Part shown: positions 55,697 through 64,000 of the stretch, piece after piece
Numbering within the stretch: position 1 is the first letter of the stretch
How the letters are laid out: each line of letters starts with the position of its first letter
The notes under the pieces: model-generated
The model's input: only the letters and a program-made list of their open reading frames with translations
The model's database searches: none
What the model was told of the DNA's origin: nothing
Translations under genes and position numbers: made by a program
NCBI GenBank assembly: GCA_019232905.1
Contig: JAFANA010000016.1
Span: 27,683 to 91,682, forward strand
DNA length: 64,000 nucleotides
From: Vulcanimicrobiota bacterium
GTDB taxonomy: Bacteria; Vulcanimicrobiota; Vulcanimicrobiia; Vulcanimicrobiales; Vulcanimicrobiaceae
Direction: 5' to 3'

Positions 55697-56725
55697 ATGG
55701 AGCAACGCGGAGTTTTGCCTGTCTCACGCCGGCACGCGCTGAGACTGGGCGGAGCGGTTATCGCCGGAACGCTCGCTGCATGCAGCGGCGGCTCGAGCGC
55801 CTTGAACGGCGGCTCGGACAGTGAGCCGATTAGTGGAGCGCCTCAAACCGTGTCCGGGGCAATGCATGCGGGAGGCACCCGCTATTCAGTCCAGGATCTG
55901 TCGAGAGCAGCAATCGACGAGATTCAAAAAATTATTAACGCGCAGGGCACGTATGAAAACGGGGTTCTCGACATTGAAATCGATCGGGACGACATAGAGG
56001 ACGTGCATTGGCATGGGTACCGCGTATTACCGTCGTTTGAGATCAACGGAGATCTCTTCTTCCAATGTCTGAACGGCGACACGGTATACTGCAACGCCGA
56101 TATCGCGTTGAAAGCGAGCGAAGTAGATCCGTTCATCGACGCACTAATTCGCAATAACGTCACGTTCCAGGCCCATCATCAGCACTATTACTCGATGGAA
56201 CCGGACATTTGGTTCATTCACTTCCGCAAGCGCGGCGGAGCTGCCGATGTTGCGCGTGCGATCAAGAACGCCCTGGATGTTACGTCTGCGCCGTTCCCGC
56301 AAGCGCCGCCGCCGCACCCGAGCACTCCGCTCCCGGCCGAAGAACTGGGGCACATCATTGGCGCAACGCCAAGCATTGGGGCTAACGGCGTCGTCGGTTT
56401 CCTGCTCCCTCGCGCAAACCCAATGATGCTCGGGGGCATCGAAGTTAATCCTTACCTCAACATTGCAACGAACATATTCTTCCAGCCGACCGGCGGACAA
56501 AACGCACTGGTATCACCGGACATCGGAATGACGGCAGCCGAAGTTCAAAGTGTCGTCGCTTATATGCGCCGGCATGATTGGGACAGCGGATGCCTCTACA
56601 ATCAAGAAACCGACGAACAACCTCAGCTCTATTTCGACCACTTCATCAAGGCCGGTAACGCGTTGCAACTCGCTCACGAAATACGCGGTGCGCTTGACCT
56701 AACGGACGTGAAGTTCATGACGTAG
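55697..56725 (+). CDS. Tat-type exported lipoprotein with two DUF1259-like domains
   Basis: About 342 residues. The start SRRHALRLGGAVIAGTLAACSGG combines a twin-arginine motif with a lipobox cysteine. The mature protein holds two similar units, each with a helix-strand pattern and a histidine-rich strand: the first ends in FQAHHQHYYSMEPDIWFIHFRKRG and AIKNALDVT, the second in YFDHFIKAGNALQLAHEIRGALDLT. This matches the DUF1259 (LppY/LpqO-like) family. Start ATG 55697; longer upstream frames run across the repeat. Function unknown. It lies between direct repeats, so it may be an inserted gene. Confidence 0.78.
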   Translation: MEQRGVLPVSRRHALRLGGAVIAGTLAACSGGSSALNGGSDSEPISGAPQTVSGAMHAGGTRYSVQDLSRAAIDEIQKIINAQGTYENGVLDIEIDRDDIEDVHWHGYRVLPSFEINGDLFFQCLNGDTVYCNADIALKASEVDPFIDALIRNNVTFQAHHQHYYSMEPDIWFIHFRKRGGAADVARAIKNALDVTSAPFPQAPPPHPSTPLPAEELGHIIGATPSIGANGVVGFLLPRANPMMLGGIEVNPYLNIATNIFFQPTGGQNALVSPDIGMTAAEVQSVVAYMRRHDWDSGCLYNQETDEQPQLYFDHFIKAGNALQLAHEIRGALDLTDVKFMT

Positions 56726-56788
56726 TTGCATCCCGCCCACAAAGTGGCAGGAAAGAGATCGCCGGAGACGGTGCTGCCGTATCCGGCG

Positions 56789-56817
56789 ATTTGAACGTCT
56801 GTTGAAACGGGCATCGT
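56789..56817. repeat. Imperfect direct repeat, copy 2 (gene-start remnant)
   Basis: Repeats the start of the 55264-55569 gene: on the minus strand it still reads MPVSTDVQIA before diverging. It follows the DUF1259 gene and lies in the otherwise gene-free 56726-56945 gap. Confidence 0.65.
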
Positions 56818-56945
56818 TACCCCGCTTCAATGTTCGGAACAGTCCGCGACTCGGTCAAAAGCGCCAACATCAAGCCGGCCAAGAACGCTTGTATTCGCAG
56901 CATCAACCCTTGTAGCCGCGACCCAGGGCAATTGTTTCGTTGCGC

Positions 56946-57692
56946 TTACTCGAGGAGCGCCGATTCCGCTTCCGCCGTGTGCGCGAGCCAAAAATCGAAC
57001 GACGCGCGGGCCTGCGCTTCCAGCATCGCGTCGCCGGGAATGATTTCGCGTTCCAGCTGATGATGCAGCGTTGAACGCAAGCCGTAGTTCGTGTCCATAA
57101 CGATGTCCGCGCGCATCAGTGAATCGAGCATCGGCGGTTCGAACCGCACCTTCGGCGGGAGCGTGCTGATCACGATCTCGGGCGGATTGTCGTACGGCCA
57201 CTCCTTCGCGTCGTAGCGCTTGCAGGCGGCCTCGACTTTCTCGCGGTCGCGTCCCCACAGGAACAGATACGCATCGTTCTCTTGGAAGTGCGCGAGAATC
57301 GCGCGCGCCGTCGCACCGTATCCTAAGATACCGACACGTTTGAGCGAGATCGGCTCTTCGAGCACCGCTTCGAGGGCGTCCCGGGCGCCGATGCCGTCGG
57401 TATTGTGACCGAGGATCTCGCGACCGAAGAAAATCGTGTTGACGGCCTGGGCCCGTTCGCCTTCTTCCGTCAGCGCGTCGCACGCTTTGAGCACTTCTTC
57501 TTTAAGCGGATAGGTGACGTTGCAACCTGTGTAGCTGTCGAGACGCATGCGGCGCACGACGGCGATGGCGTTCATTCTCGGAACGCGAATCGCCACGTAA
57601 CTGCCGTCGATCTCGGCTTCACGCAGGAAGTGCCGGTGAATTTCAGGGCTTCGGCTGTGTTCGACGGGATCGCCGATGAGCGCGAGCTTCAT
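56946..57692 (-). CDS. aroE: Shikimate dehydrogenase
   Basis: NADP-dependent reduction of 3-dehydroshikimate in aromatic amino acid synthesis. About 248 residues: substrate part ALIGDPVEHSRSPEIHRHFL with the SRS motif, NVTYPLKEEVL with catalytic lysine (NxTxPxK), NTIFFGREILGHNTDGIGARDAL, then NADP domain VGILGYGATARAI (GxGxxA variant GYGATA). ATG at 57692 overlaps the YqeG stop as ATGA. No neighbouring shikimate genes; a sister gene arrangement with YqeG is known in several bacteria. Confidence 0.95.
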   Translation of the reverse strand: MKLALIGDPVEHSRSPEIHRHFLREAEIDGSYVAIRVPRMNAIAVVRRMRLDSYTGCNVTYPLKEEVLKACDALTEEGERAQAVNTIFFGREILGHNTDGIGARDALEAVLEEPISLKRVGILGYGATARAILAHFQENDAYLFLWGRDREKVEAACKRYDAKEWPYDNPPEIVISTLPPKVRFEPPMLDSLMRADIVMDTNYGLRSTLHHQLEREIIPGDAMLEAQARASFDFWLAHTAEAESALLE

Positions 57693-58174
57693 GGCGCAGG
57701 CCGCTCGGGCAGCATCAATTTTTCGAAGAATCGGAAGACTTTGGTGATCGGAAAATCTTTCGCTTCGATCGGCTCCGTCAAAATCGTGTACAAACCGCAC
57801 ATTTTGCCCGAAAGCACGTCGGTAAAGAGCTGATCGCCGACGACCGCGATTTGAGAGCGCGGTAAATCGAGCATTTTCATCGCCCGCATGACGCCGAAAG
57901 GCAGCGGTTTGAGCGCGTTCGGAATGCACGGAATCCGCAGTTGATTCGCGATTCCGGTGACGCGAGCGGTGAAGTTGTTCGACACCATCACCATTTTGAA
58001 ACCCCGTTCATGCGCGCGTTCACACCACGCCAGGTGGTCGACGCAGAGTTCCGTTTGGCGAAAGCCCATAAGGGTGTTGTCGAGGTCGACGATCAGTCCT
58101 CGGAAGCCCAACTCCTCAAGGTGTTCGTGAGGTACGTCGGCGAGGCGCGTTACATAGCGGTCGGGACCTAACAT
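57689..58174 (-). CDS. YqeG-family HAD IIIA phosphatase
   Basis: A 161-residue HAD-superfamily phosphatase: motif I IVDLDNTLMGF (D30, D32), motif II VSNNFT, motif III K..PFGVMRAM and motif IV VVGDQLFTDVLSGKMCGLY with two acidic residues. Length and motif set match YqeG of firmicutes, whose natural substrate may be a phosphatidylglycerol-phosphate-like compound. Its start at 58174 faces the promoter region of nrdJ on the opposite strand. Translation is coupled to aroE downstream. Confidence 0.9.
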   Translation of the reverse strand: MLGPDRYVTRLADVPHEHLEELGFRGLIVDLDNTLMGFRQTELCVDHLAWCERAHERGFKMVMVSNNFTARVTGIANQLRIPCIPNALKPLPFGVMRAMKMLDLPRSQIAVVGDQLFTDVLSGKMCGLYTILTEPIEAKDFPITKVFRFFEKLMLPERPAP

Positions 58175-58444
58175 GGGCTGAGGGTTCCCAGCTTATCCCC
58201 GGTATCCTCGGATTGCTCCACAGGCCGCTCGCAAGGATCGCCCCTCATTCGCAGCGGCTCCCCGGAATTTCCCCTCTTTCCACAACTCGGCCACAAGGAG
58301 TTGCAACCCCAACCCCCATATCTTGTGTTTACTATTCCGGTATGCCACAATAGGTATCCCACCGGGCCTTCTCTCACGCTCGCGTTCAATTCCCGTTGAA
58401 TGGCGAACAGGTGTTCGATAAAGGCTGCGCCGAAGGAGCAATAC
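58175..58444. other. Divergent intergenic region between yqeG and nrdJ
   Basis: 270 bases with no gene. TTGTGT at 58323 and CACAAT at 58346 (17-base spacing) could be a weak promoter for nrdJ, and CAACTC/GAGTTG can form a short stem. I see no NrdR-box or cobalamin-riboswitch signature. It probably holds two divergent promoters. Confidence 0.3.
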
Positions 58445-61400
58445 ATGAAGTTTCGCCGCGTCTATTCCGCCCCCGGCGACCCATACGCGGGGCTGACGTT
58501 CGAGCCCCGTACCTCGCGGATCGTCAATCCCGACGGATCGGTGATTTTCGAAGCGAAAGACGTGATGGTCCCCGAGGGTTGGAGCCAGGTCGCGGTCGAC
58601 GTGCTCGCCCAGAAGTACTGCCGCAAGGCCGGCGTTCCTACGGCGACGACGCGCGTGGCGGAAGACGACGTGCCCGAGTGGCTGTGGCGGTCGGAAGCCT
58701 CGTCGGATTCGGCGTTCGGGGCCGAGCGCGACTCACGTCAGGTCTTCAACCGTCTTGCGGGCTGCTGGACGTATTGGGGCTGGAAGTACGGCTACTTCGA
58801 TACCGAGGATGACGCGCGCGTCTACTTCGATGAAATGGCTGCGATGCTCGCGCGGCAAGTCGGTGCGCCGAACTCGCCGCAATGGTTTAATACCGGTTTG
58901 CACTGGGCGTACGGCATTTCGGGCCCGGCGCAAGGCCACTATTTCGTCGATCCGCGCACCAATCAAGTCGTAAAATCGGCGAACGCCTTCGAGCACCCGC
59001 AGGTTAGCGCGTGCTTTATCCTTTCTATCGAAGACGATCTCGTCAATGAAGGCGGCATCTTCGACGGTATCGTGCGCGAGGCGCGCATCTTCAAAGGCGG
59101 CTCCGGTTCCGGTGCCAACTTCTCGAAGATTCGCAGCGCCGGCGAAAAGCTCACGGGCGGCGGTACGTCGAGCGGCTTGATGTCGTTCCTCAAGGTCTTC
59201 GATCGCGCTGCCGGTGCGATCAAGTCGGGTGGCACGACGCGCCGCGCGGCCAAGATGGTCGTGCTCAACGCCGATCACCCCGACATCGAAGAATTCGTCG
59301 GATGGAAAGTGCGCGAGGAACGCAAAGTTGCGGATCTCGTCATTGGTTCGCGCATCCTCGAAGAGCAGTTGAACGCGATTCTCGCCGCCGCAAACGACAC
59401 GCGCATTCCTGAGGCTGCACGTCTCGACGTTGCGCTCAATCCGCATCTTCGCACGGCCGTGCGCAAGGCGTTGTCGATGGGCGTGCCGAGCGGCGCGACG
59501 CAACAGGCGCTCGACTACGCGCGCCAAGGCTACACGCATCTCGAAATCGACCAGTACGATACCGGCTGGGATTCGGAAGCGTATGCCACCGTTTCGGGTC
59601 AGAACTCGAACAACTCGGTTCGTCTGACGAACTCGTTCTTCAACGCGCTCGATAAGAATGACGATTGGCATTTGATCGCGCGCACAACGGGCAACACCGT
59701 CAAGACGATCAAGGCGACGCAGCTGTGGGAAGACATCGGTCTTGCCGCATGGCAGTGCGCCGATCCGGGCTTGCAGTTCGACGACACGATCCAAGAATGG
59801 CACACGTGCGCGAACGACGATCGGATTAACGCAACAAATCCATGCGTCACCGGTGACACGTTGGTCGCCACGGCAGACGGACCGCAACGCATTGCGGATT
59901 TGGTTGGAAAATCTGCATTCATCATTGGCTCCGACGGCAAGCCACACTTCGTCAACAAGATCTTCCCGACAGGTCGTAAGACCGTTTATCGTCTGGTAAC
60001 GAAGTCGGGTTACACGGTCGATCTCACTGCCGATCATAAGGTGCTGACTGCAAACCGCGGCGACGTACCTGCAAGTGAATTGCGCCCCGGCGACCGTATC
60101 ATGCTCTCAGGTTCCGGGTTCGGAAACGTCGCGTTGGATGAAAATATTGCATTCGGGATCGGCGCCGCGGTCGGCGACGGCTGCGTCACGAACGGCGAAA
60201 ACAGCGGACTCATCATCACGATGCATGATGATGAGGAGCCGGTACTGGCCGACATTGCGCGTGGAATCAACGACTTTAAGTCGACGATGCTTGATGATGG
60301 TCGCAGCCGCCGGTCAACGCTGGTTACAAAACCGCGTTCCGCGTCCGGGCCACGCATTTCAACGGGCAACGCACGGGTTATCGGCCTTTTCTCCACGTAT
60401 GCTGTTCTAAATGAAGGCAGCGAGGGGAAGCGATTCACCGATGCAGTTTATGGTCTCGACCGCGCGTCCACTGCAGCGATGCTGCGCGGGTTGTTTACTG
60501 CCGACGGAACCGTAGCTAACTACGGCGAGAAATCGCAATACGTTTCGCTTGACTCGTGTTCAATCGAACTACTGCGACAGGTACAGCACCTTCTGTTATC
60601 GTTCGGCATCAAGTCGAAGCTGTACGGCGATCGTCGTACAAAGTCGTCTTCGATGTGTCCCGATGGAACAGGAGGTCTGGCGCAATACGATGTGATGCAG
60701 ATGCACTCGCTTCGTATTTCTCGGTCGTCGCGTCGCGTGTTCGAACGCGAGATTGGCTTCCATCCCGCGTCGCAGAAAGCAGCGACGCTCAAACATCTCA
60801 ACGCAACCGTTACGTGTTATGCCGACACATTTTCGGATGAGTTTCTACATCTTGACGAACTCGGCGAGGCGGACGTCTTTGATTTGACTGAACCAGATAC
60901 GTCGCACTTCGTGGCTAATGCGTTTATTGTACATAACTGTTCTGAATATGTGTTCATAGATGACACGGCGTGCAATCTCGCAAGTATGAACCTCGTCAAA
61001 TTCGAGACGCCGCAAGGTGGATTCGATGCGACACGATTCGCCGAAGCGTCGCGCATTTGGACGACGACGCTCGAAATCTCAGTAACGATGGGCCAGATGC
61101 CATCGAAGGCGATCGCCGAAAAGAATCACGGCTATCGCACCCTCGGCCTCGGCTACGCGAACCTCGGCACGTTGCTCATGCGCATGGGCTTGCCGTACGA
61201 CTCGGAAGAGGCCTACGGATGGTGCGCTGCGATCAATGCACTCATGACCGGCGCGGCATATCGCACGTCGGCCGAGATGGCGCAACAGCAAGGTTCGTTC
61301 GCGCGCTTCGAAGCGAATCGCGAACCGATGCTGCGCGTAATCCGCAACCACCGCAACGCCGCCTATGACGGTACACTCGGCGAGTACGAAGGCCTGAGCG

Positions 61401-63145
61401 TCAAGCCCGTGACGTATGCGCCGACGCTCTTCACGCAAGAGACGTGGGCGCTCGCGCGCCGCATGTGGGACGATGCGCTCTCGATCGGCGAAGTCGCGGG
61501 TTTTCGCAACGCACAGACGGTCGTGATCGCGCCTACTGGGACTATTGGCTTAGTGATGGATTGCGACACAACGGGCATCGAACCGGACTTCGCATTGGTC
61601 AAATTCAAGAAACTCGCCGGCGGCGGCTACTTCAAGATCGTCAATCAGTCGGTTGACACTGCGCTGCACCGCCTCGGCTACTCACAAGACCAAATCGATG
61701 CGATTGAGGCGTACGCGAAGGGCACCGGTACGCTAAACGAAGCGCCGCACATCAACCGTGCGACGTTAAAGGCAAAGGGCTTCGACGACGAGACGATTGC
61801 GCGCGTGGAGGCTGCGCTCCCGGGTGCGTTCGAACTGCCCTTTGTCTTCAACAAGTTCGTGCTCGGCGACCAATTCTGCAAAGAGAAACTCGGCCTGACC
61901 GACGAGCAGCTCAACGACTGGAACTTCTCGCTCCTGCGCGACGGCCTCGGCTTCAACGCCTCGCAGATCGAGGAAGCGTCCGCGCACATCTGCGGCCGCA
62001 TGACGCTCGAAGGCGCACCGTATCTCAAAGACGAGCATCTGCCGGTCTTTGATTGCGCCACGCCCTGCGGCAAGCACGGCACGCGCTACATCCGTCCGAT
62101 CGCGCACATCGAAATGATGGCGGCTGCGCAGCCGTTCGTTTCGGGCGCGATCTCGAAGACGATCAATCTTCCGCAAACCGCATCGATCGCCGACGTCAAG
62201 GAAGCGTATCGCTACAGCTGGGAGCGCATGATCAAGGCAGTCGCGCTCTATCGCGACGGCTCGAAGCTCTCGCAACCGCTAGCAGCAAGCTACGACCTCG
62301 GCGGCGACATTGTCGACGAGGAAGAAACGGTCGCGCCGGCGCCGTTCCAACAGCCGCTGCAAGTTGCGGAGAAAATCATCTACCGCTACATTGCGAAGCG
62401 CCGCCGCATGCCGGAACGCCGCAGCGGTTACACGCAAAAGGCGGTCATCGGCGGACACAAAGTCTACATACGCACCGGCGAATACGACAACGGGCAACTC
62501 GGTGAGATCTTCATCGACATGCACAAGGAAGGCGCCGCGTTCCGTTCGCTGATGAACAACTTCGCGATCGCGGTTTCGCTCGGTTTGCAGCACGGCGTGC
62601 CGCTCGAAGAGTACGTCGAAGCGTTCACGTTCACGCGCTTTGAACCGAACGGTCCGGTCGTCGGCCATCAAAACATCAAGATGGCAACGTCGCTCCTCGA
62701 CTACATCTTCCGCGAACTCGCCGTGAGCTATCTCGGCCGTTACGACCTCGCGCACGTGCAACCGTCAATGGAAATGGACGCGATGGGCGTCGAAGAAAGC
62801 GAAGACTACATCGCCGAGGAACCCGGCCCGACGCACGTCCGCCCCGTCGGCGTCGCCGAGCAATTCCATCCGGTCTCTACGCATCTGCGTCCGGGTTCGG
62901 AAGCAAAGGGAAGTGCAGCGACTGCGGAGCCGCCGATGCACGCGCCGGCAATGCACGATGCGGCAACTCCACAGCCGCATGCGGCAACTGCTACGGCGGT
63001 GATGTCGAAAACGCAAGCGGTGAACGCCGCGAAAGCGAAAGGCTACACCGGTAACGCTTGTGGTGAATGCGGCCAGCTAACAATGGTTCGCAACGGCGCA
63101 TGCGAGAAATGCGATAACTGCGGCGCAACGAGCGGCTGTAGCTAA
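58445..63145 (+). CDS. nrdJ: Adenosylcobalamin-dependent ribonucleotide reductase (NrdJ) with intein
   Basis: Class II RNR precursor of 1566 residues; the mature protein would be about 1201 after removal of a 365-residue intein. Recognised by [19 protein letters not shown]-like [11 protein letters not shown] (first active-site cysteine region), [34 protein letters not shown] with NPCSE, and the C-terminal repeats CGECGQ and [11 protein letters not shown] used for thioredoxin reduction. ATG at 58445 has AAGGAG 7 bases upstream. The cobamide demand fits the cob genes in this window. An ORF-frame extension to 58400 is not needed. Confidence 0.95.
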   Translation: MKFRRVYSAPGDPYAGLTFEPRTSRIVNPDGSVIFEAKDVMVPEGWSQVAVDVLAQKYCRKAGVPTATTRVAEDDVPEWLWRSEASSDSAFGAERDSRQVFNRLAGCWTYWGWKYGYFDTEDDARVYFDEMAAMLARQVGAPNSPQWFNTGLHWAYGISGPAQGHYFVDPRTNQVVKSANAFEHPQVSACFILSIEDDLVNEGGIFDGIVREARIFKGGSGSGANFSKIRSAGEKLTGGGTSSGLMSFLKVFDRAAGAIKSGGTTRRAAKMVVLNADHPDIEEFVGWKVREERKVADLVIGSRILEEQLNAILAAANDTRIPEAARLDVALNPHLRTAVRKALSMGVPSGATQQALDYARQGYTHLEIDQYDTGWDSEAYATVSGQNSNNSVRLTNSFFNALDKNDDWHLIARTTGNTVKTIKATQLWEDIGLAAWQCADPGLQFDDTIQEWHTCANDDRINATNPCVTGDTLVATADGPQRIADLVGKSAFIIGSDGKPHFVNKIFPTGRKTVYRLVTKSGYTVDLTADHKVLTANRGDVPASELRPGDRIMLSGSGFGNVALDENIAFGIGAAVGDGCVTNGENSGLIITMHDDEEPVLADIARGINDFKSTMLDDGRSRRSTLVTKPRSASGPRISTGNARVIGLFSTYAVLNEGSEGKRFTDAVYGLDRASTAAMLRGLFTADGTVANYGEKSQYVSLDSCSIELLRQVQHLLLSFGIKSKLYGDRRTKSSSMCPDGTGGLAQYDVMQMHSLRISRSSRRVFEREIGFHPASQKAATLKHLNATVTCYADTFSDEFLHLDELGEADVFDLTEPDTSHFVANAFIVHNCSEYVFIDDTACNLASMNLVKFETPQGGFDATRFAEASRIWTTTLEISVTMGQMPSKAIAEKNHGYRTLGLGYANLGTLLMRMGLPYDSEEAYGWCAAINALMTGAAYRTSAEMAQQQGSFARFEANREPMLRVIRNHRNAAYDGTLGEYEGLSVKPVTYAPTLFTQETWALARRMWDDALSIGEVAGFRNAQTVVIAPTGTIGLVMDCDTTGIEPDFALVKFKKLAGGGYFKIVNQSVDTALHRLGYSQDQIDAIEAYAKGTGTLNEAPHINRATLKAKGFDDETIARVEAALPGAFELPFVFNKFVLGDQFCKEKLGLTDEQLNDWNFSLLRDGLGFNASQIEEASAHICGRMTLEGAPYLKDEHLPVFDCATPCGKHGTRYIRPIAHIEMMAAAQPFVSGAISKTINLPQTASIADVKEAYRYSWERMIKAVALYRDGSKLSQPLAASYDLGGDIVDEEETVAPAPFQQPLQVAEKIIYRYIAKRRRMPERRSGYTQKAVIGGHKVYIRTGEYDNGQLGEIFIDMHKEGAAFRSLMNNFAIAVSLGLQHGVPLEEYVEAFTFTRFEPNGPVVGHQNIKMATSLLDYIFRELAVSYLGRYDLAHVQPSMEMDAMGVEESEDYIAEEPGPTHVRPVGVAEQFHPVSTHLRPGSEAKGSAATAEPPMHAPAMHDAATPQPHAATATAVMSKTQAVNAAKAKGYTGNACGECGQLTMVRNGACEKCDNCGATSGCS
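59843..60937 (+). mobile_element. Intein with LAGLIDADG homing endonuclease in nrdJ
   Basis: Insertion of 365 residues between NP and CSEY of the NPCSE active-site motif. First residue Cys ([20 protein letters not shown], block A), block B around [10 protein letters not shown] with TxxH, and block [10 protein letters not shown] followed by Cys+1. Two endonuclease motifs: [12 protein letters not shown] and [11 protein letters not shown], both LAGLIDADG-like with their acidic residues. All self-splicing residues (C1, H in TADH, terminal HN, C+1) are present, so splicing should work. Known class II RNR inteins use the same kind of site. Confidence 0.92.
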
Positions 63146-63160
63146 AACCCACTGCGAAAT

Positions 63161-63196
63161 ATAAGGGCCGAACGCCATACGTTCGGCCCTTTCAAT
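63161..63196 (+). terminator. Strong terminator after nrdJ
   Basis: A 12-bp perfect stem (63163-63174 with 63180-63191), 5-base loop, then TTTCAATTT. It ends only a few bases before the next ATG at 63199, so that gene needs its own promoter or readthrough. Confidence 0.8.
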
Positions 63197-63198
63197 TT

Positions 63199-63861
63199 AT
63201 GACGTACGACGACTGGAAGATATTTCGCGACACCGCAACGATTGTTGCGTCTATCATCGCAATAGCTGTTTCCGTTTACTCCTGGAAAACAAGCAGTAAC
63301 GACTCGCAGCGAGCTATCGCGATCGCGAGCGAGGCTCTCTCAGCGAGTGGCCCGATTGTGACGGTGGACGATTGCCACACGGACTATGCTGCTCCCCCTC
63401 CGGACGCGCTGGTATTCCCGGCTAAAGGTCGCGGGAACTACTATGTTGACGACCAAGACAGGACCGGTTACGCTCCAAGTCACGTTCAATATTTTACGTG
63501 CAGCGTTTCGAATGCTGGAGATCGCGCGGCTAAGCAGCTTTCAATCTCAGTACACTATACACTTCTCCCATGGAGCGACAAACACATCGAATCTCGCGAT
63601 TTGAACAACCGTCATTTCGCGGAATTCAGAATTCGGGCTCTCCCGAGCAAAGAGCATAAAAGTATCTGGTTTTACGATGATTCGGACTTTGTGCTGACAT
63701 ATTTTTCCGACGCTAAGTTAACCTACTTCGACCCGGCCGATCCGACTCGTTCAATGAACACTGCAATTCGCAGCCATGAAGGCACCCTTTGTCCGCCAAA
63801 CATGTACTCCGAATCATCCCCACGCGCTCAAAACATCCAGTGCGAGGCGTGGCCCGAGTAG
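63199..63861 (+). CDS. Membrane-anchored protein of unknown function
   Basis: A 220-residue protein. An N-terminal helix (TATIVASIIAIAVSVYSW) anchors it, followed by a polar linker (TSSNDSQRAIAIASEALSA) and a beta-type extracytoplasmic domain with four or more cysteines scattered (CHTDYA, FTCSVSN, CPPN, CEAW). The layout, TM followed by a beta-rich exported domain, is like the 15.0-16.5 kb duplicates, but sequence similarity is not obvious. Start ATG right after the nrdJ terminator. Function unknown. The remaining bases to 64000 hold no gene I can support. Confidence 0.6.
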   Translation: MTYDDWKIFRDTATIVASIIAIAVSVYSWKTSSNDSQRAIAIASEALSASGPIVTVDDCHTDYAAPPPDALVFPAKGRGNYYVDDQDRTGYAPSHVQYFTCSVSNAGDRAAKQLSISVHYTLLPWSDKHIESRDLNNRHFAEFRIRALPSKEHKSIWFYDDSDFVLTYFSDAKLTYFDPADPTRSMNTAIRSHEGTLCPPNMYSESSPRAQNIQCEAWPE

Positions 63862-64000
63862 TTGCAAACGCCTACTTGAAGGCGAGTTAATTTGCGGCGG
63901 ATGCCGACAGCTCGTACGGGGAGCCCTACAAAAAGCCGGAATACACGACGTAGTGTCTTCAGGTCTTCTGTCGAGCTAGTTTCTAGAGGCGGCCAAAAAA

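Noticed and set aside
58175..58444. Cobalamin riboswitch or NrdR boxes upstream of nrdJ
   Set aside because: No B12-box or NrdR palindrome found on inspection.
63862..64000. Short ORF at the window end
   Set aside because: No start site, no motif and cut by the window edge.

Overview
The window looks like chromosome of a GC-rich, probably Gram-negative-type (diderm) free-living bacterium. It carries a tig-clpP-clpX chaperone/protease operon, an LptF/LptG-type permease, WbpA/WbpB/CapD-type surface polysaccharide genes, cobalamin assembly genes with a B12-dependent ribonucleotide reductase, and a short single-domain SRP RNA. Gene content and protein style remind me of the uncultured Eremiobacterota (WPS-2) lineage, but that is an impression; no rRNA is present to test it. 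Many genes start with GTG or TTG, and stop/start overlaps (ATGA, GTGA) are frequent, so operons are tight.

Layout. 1-4056 (-): nucleotide-sugar operon capD-like, UDP-sugar dehydrogenase, Gfo/Idh/MocA oxidoreductase. 4057-4330: gap rich in stem-loops. 4331-8657 (-): STAS protein, small winged-helix-like protein, then clpX, clpP and tig. 8737-8963: tRNA-Gly and tRNA-Leu. 9045-15063: secreted and small proteins, a tandem pair of lipoproteins with a glycosidase-like barrel signature, and a methyltransferase. 15053-16775: a duplicated membrane-protein gene that carried part of tRNA-Lys(CTT) with it, and two tRNA-Lys genes. 16880-20067: a GGDEF/EAL protein and a tRNA-Pro/Arg/His operon, abutted by an HNH gene with an in-frame TAA. 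20540-26387 (-): GNAT, rdgB, a two-domain thioredoxin-fold protein whose reading frame crosses a TGA (a strong selenocysteine candidate), lepA, yggT, an M23 peptidase, DUF4446 and SRP RNA.

26453-33593: PEBP and CDGSH proteins and a tyrosine/homogentisate catabolism cluster (hmgA, fahA, hppD) without a recognisable maleylacetoacetate isomerase but with an unassigned gene directly upstream of fahA. 33661-42945 (+): deoC, aldehyde dehydrogenase, a PAS/GGDEF/EAL protein, egtB, a peptide-binding lipoprotein and isocitrate dehydrogenase. 43011-47066: MFS transporter, hydrolase, PNPOx-like protein and a cobalamin-binding-type protein. 47029-51644 (-): an apparent serA, phosphoserine-phosphatase-like, cobC, cobT, cobS operon. 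51696-53942 (+): a catalytic-half-less aldehyde dehydrogenase, a class II aldolase and a stand-alone EAL protein. 53997-58174: tRNA-Ser, LptF/G permease, a DUF1259 lipoprotein gene between two imperfect direct repeats, aroE and a YqeG phosphatase. 58445-63145: nrdJ interrupted by a 365-residue homing-endonuclease intein. A small membrane-anchored protein of unknown function ends the window.

The observations I rate highest are the TGA-containing PDO/glutaredoxin-like gene with a SECIS-like hairpin (22006-22674), the incomplete tyrosine pathway with an orphan gene, the tRNA-associated duplication, the interrupted HNH gene ending inside tRNA-Pro, and the intein in nrdJ.
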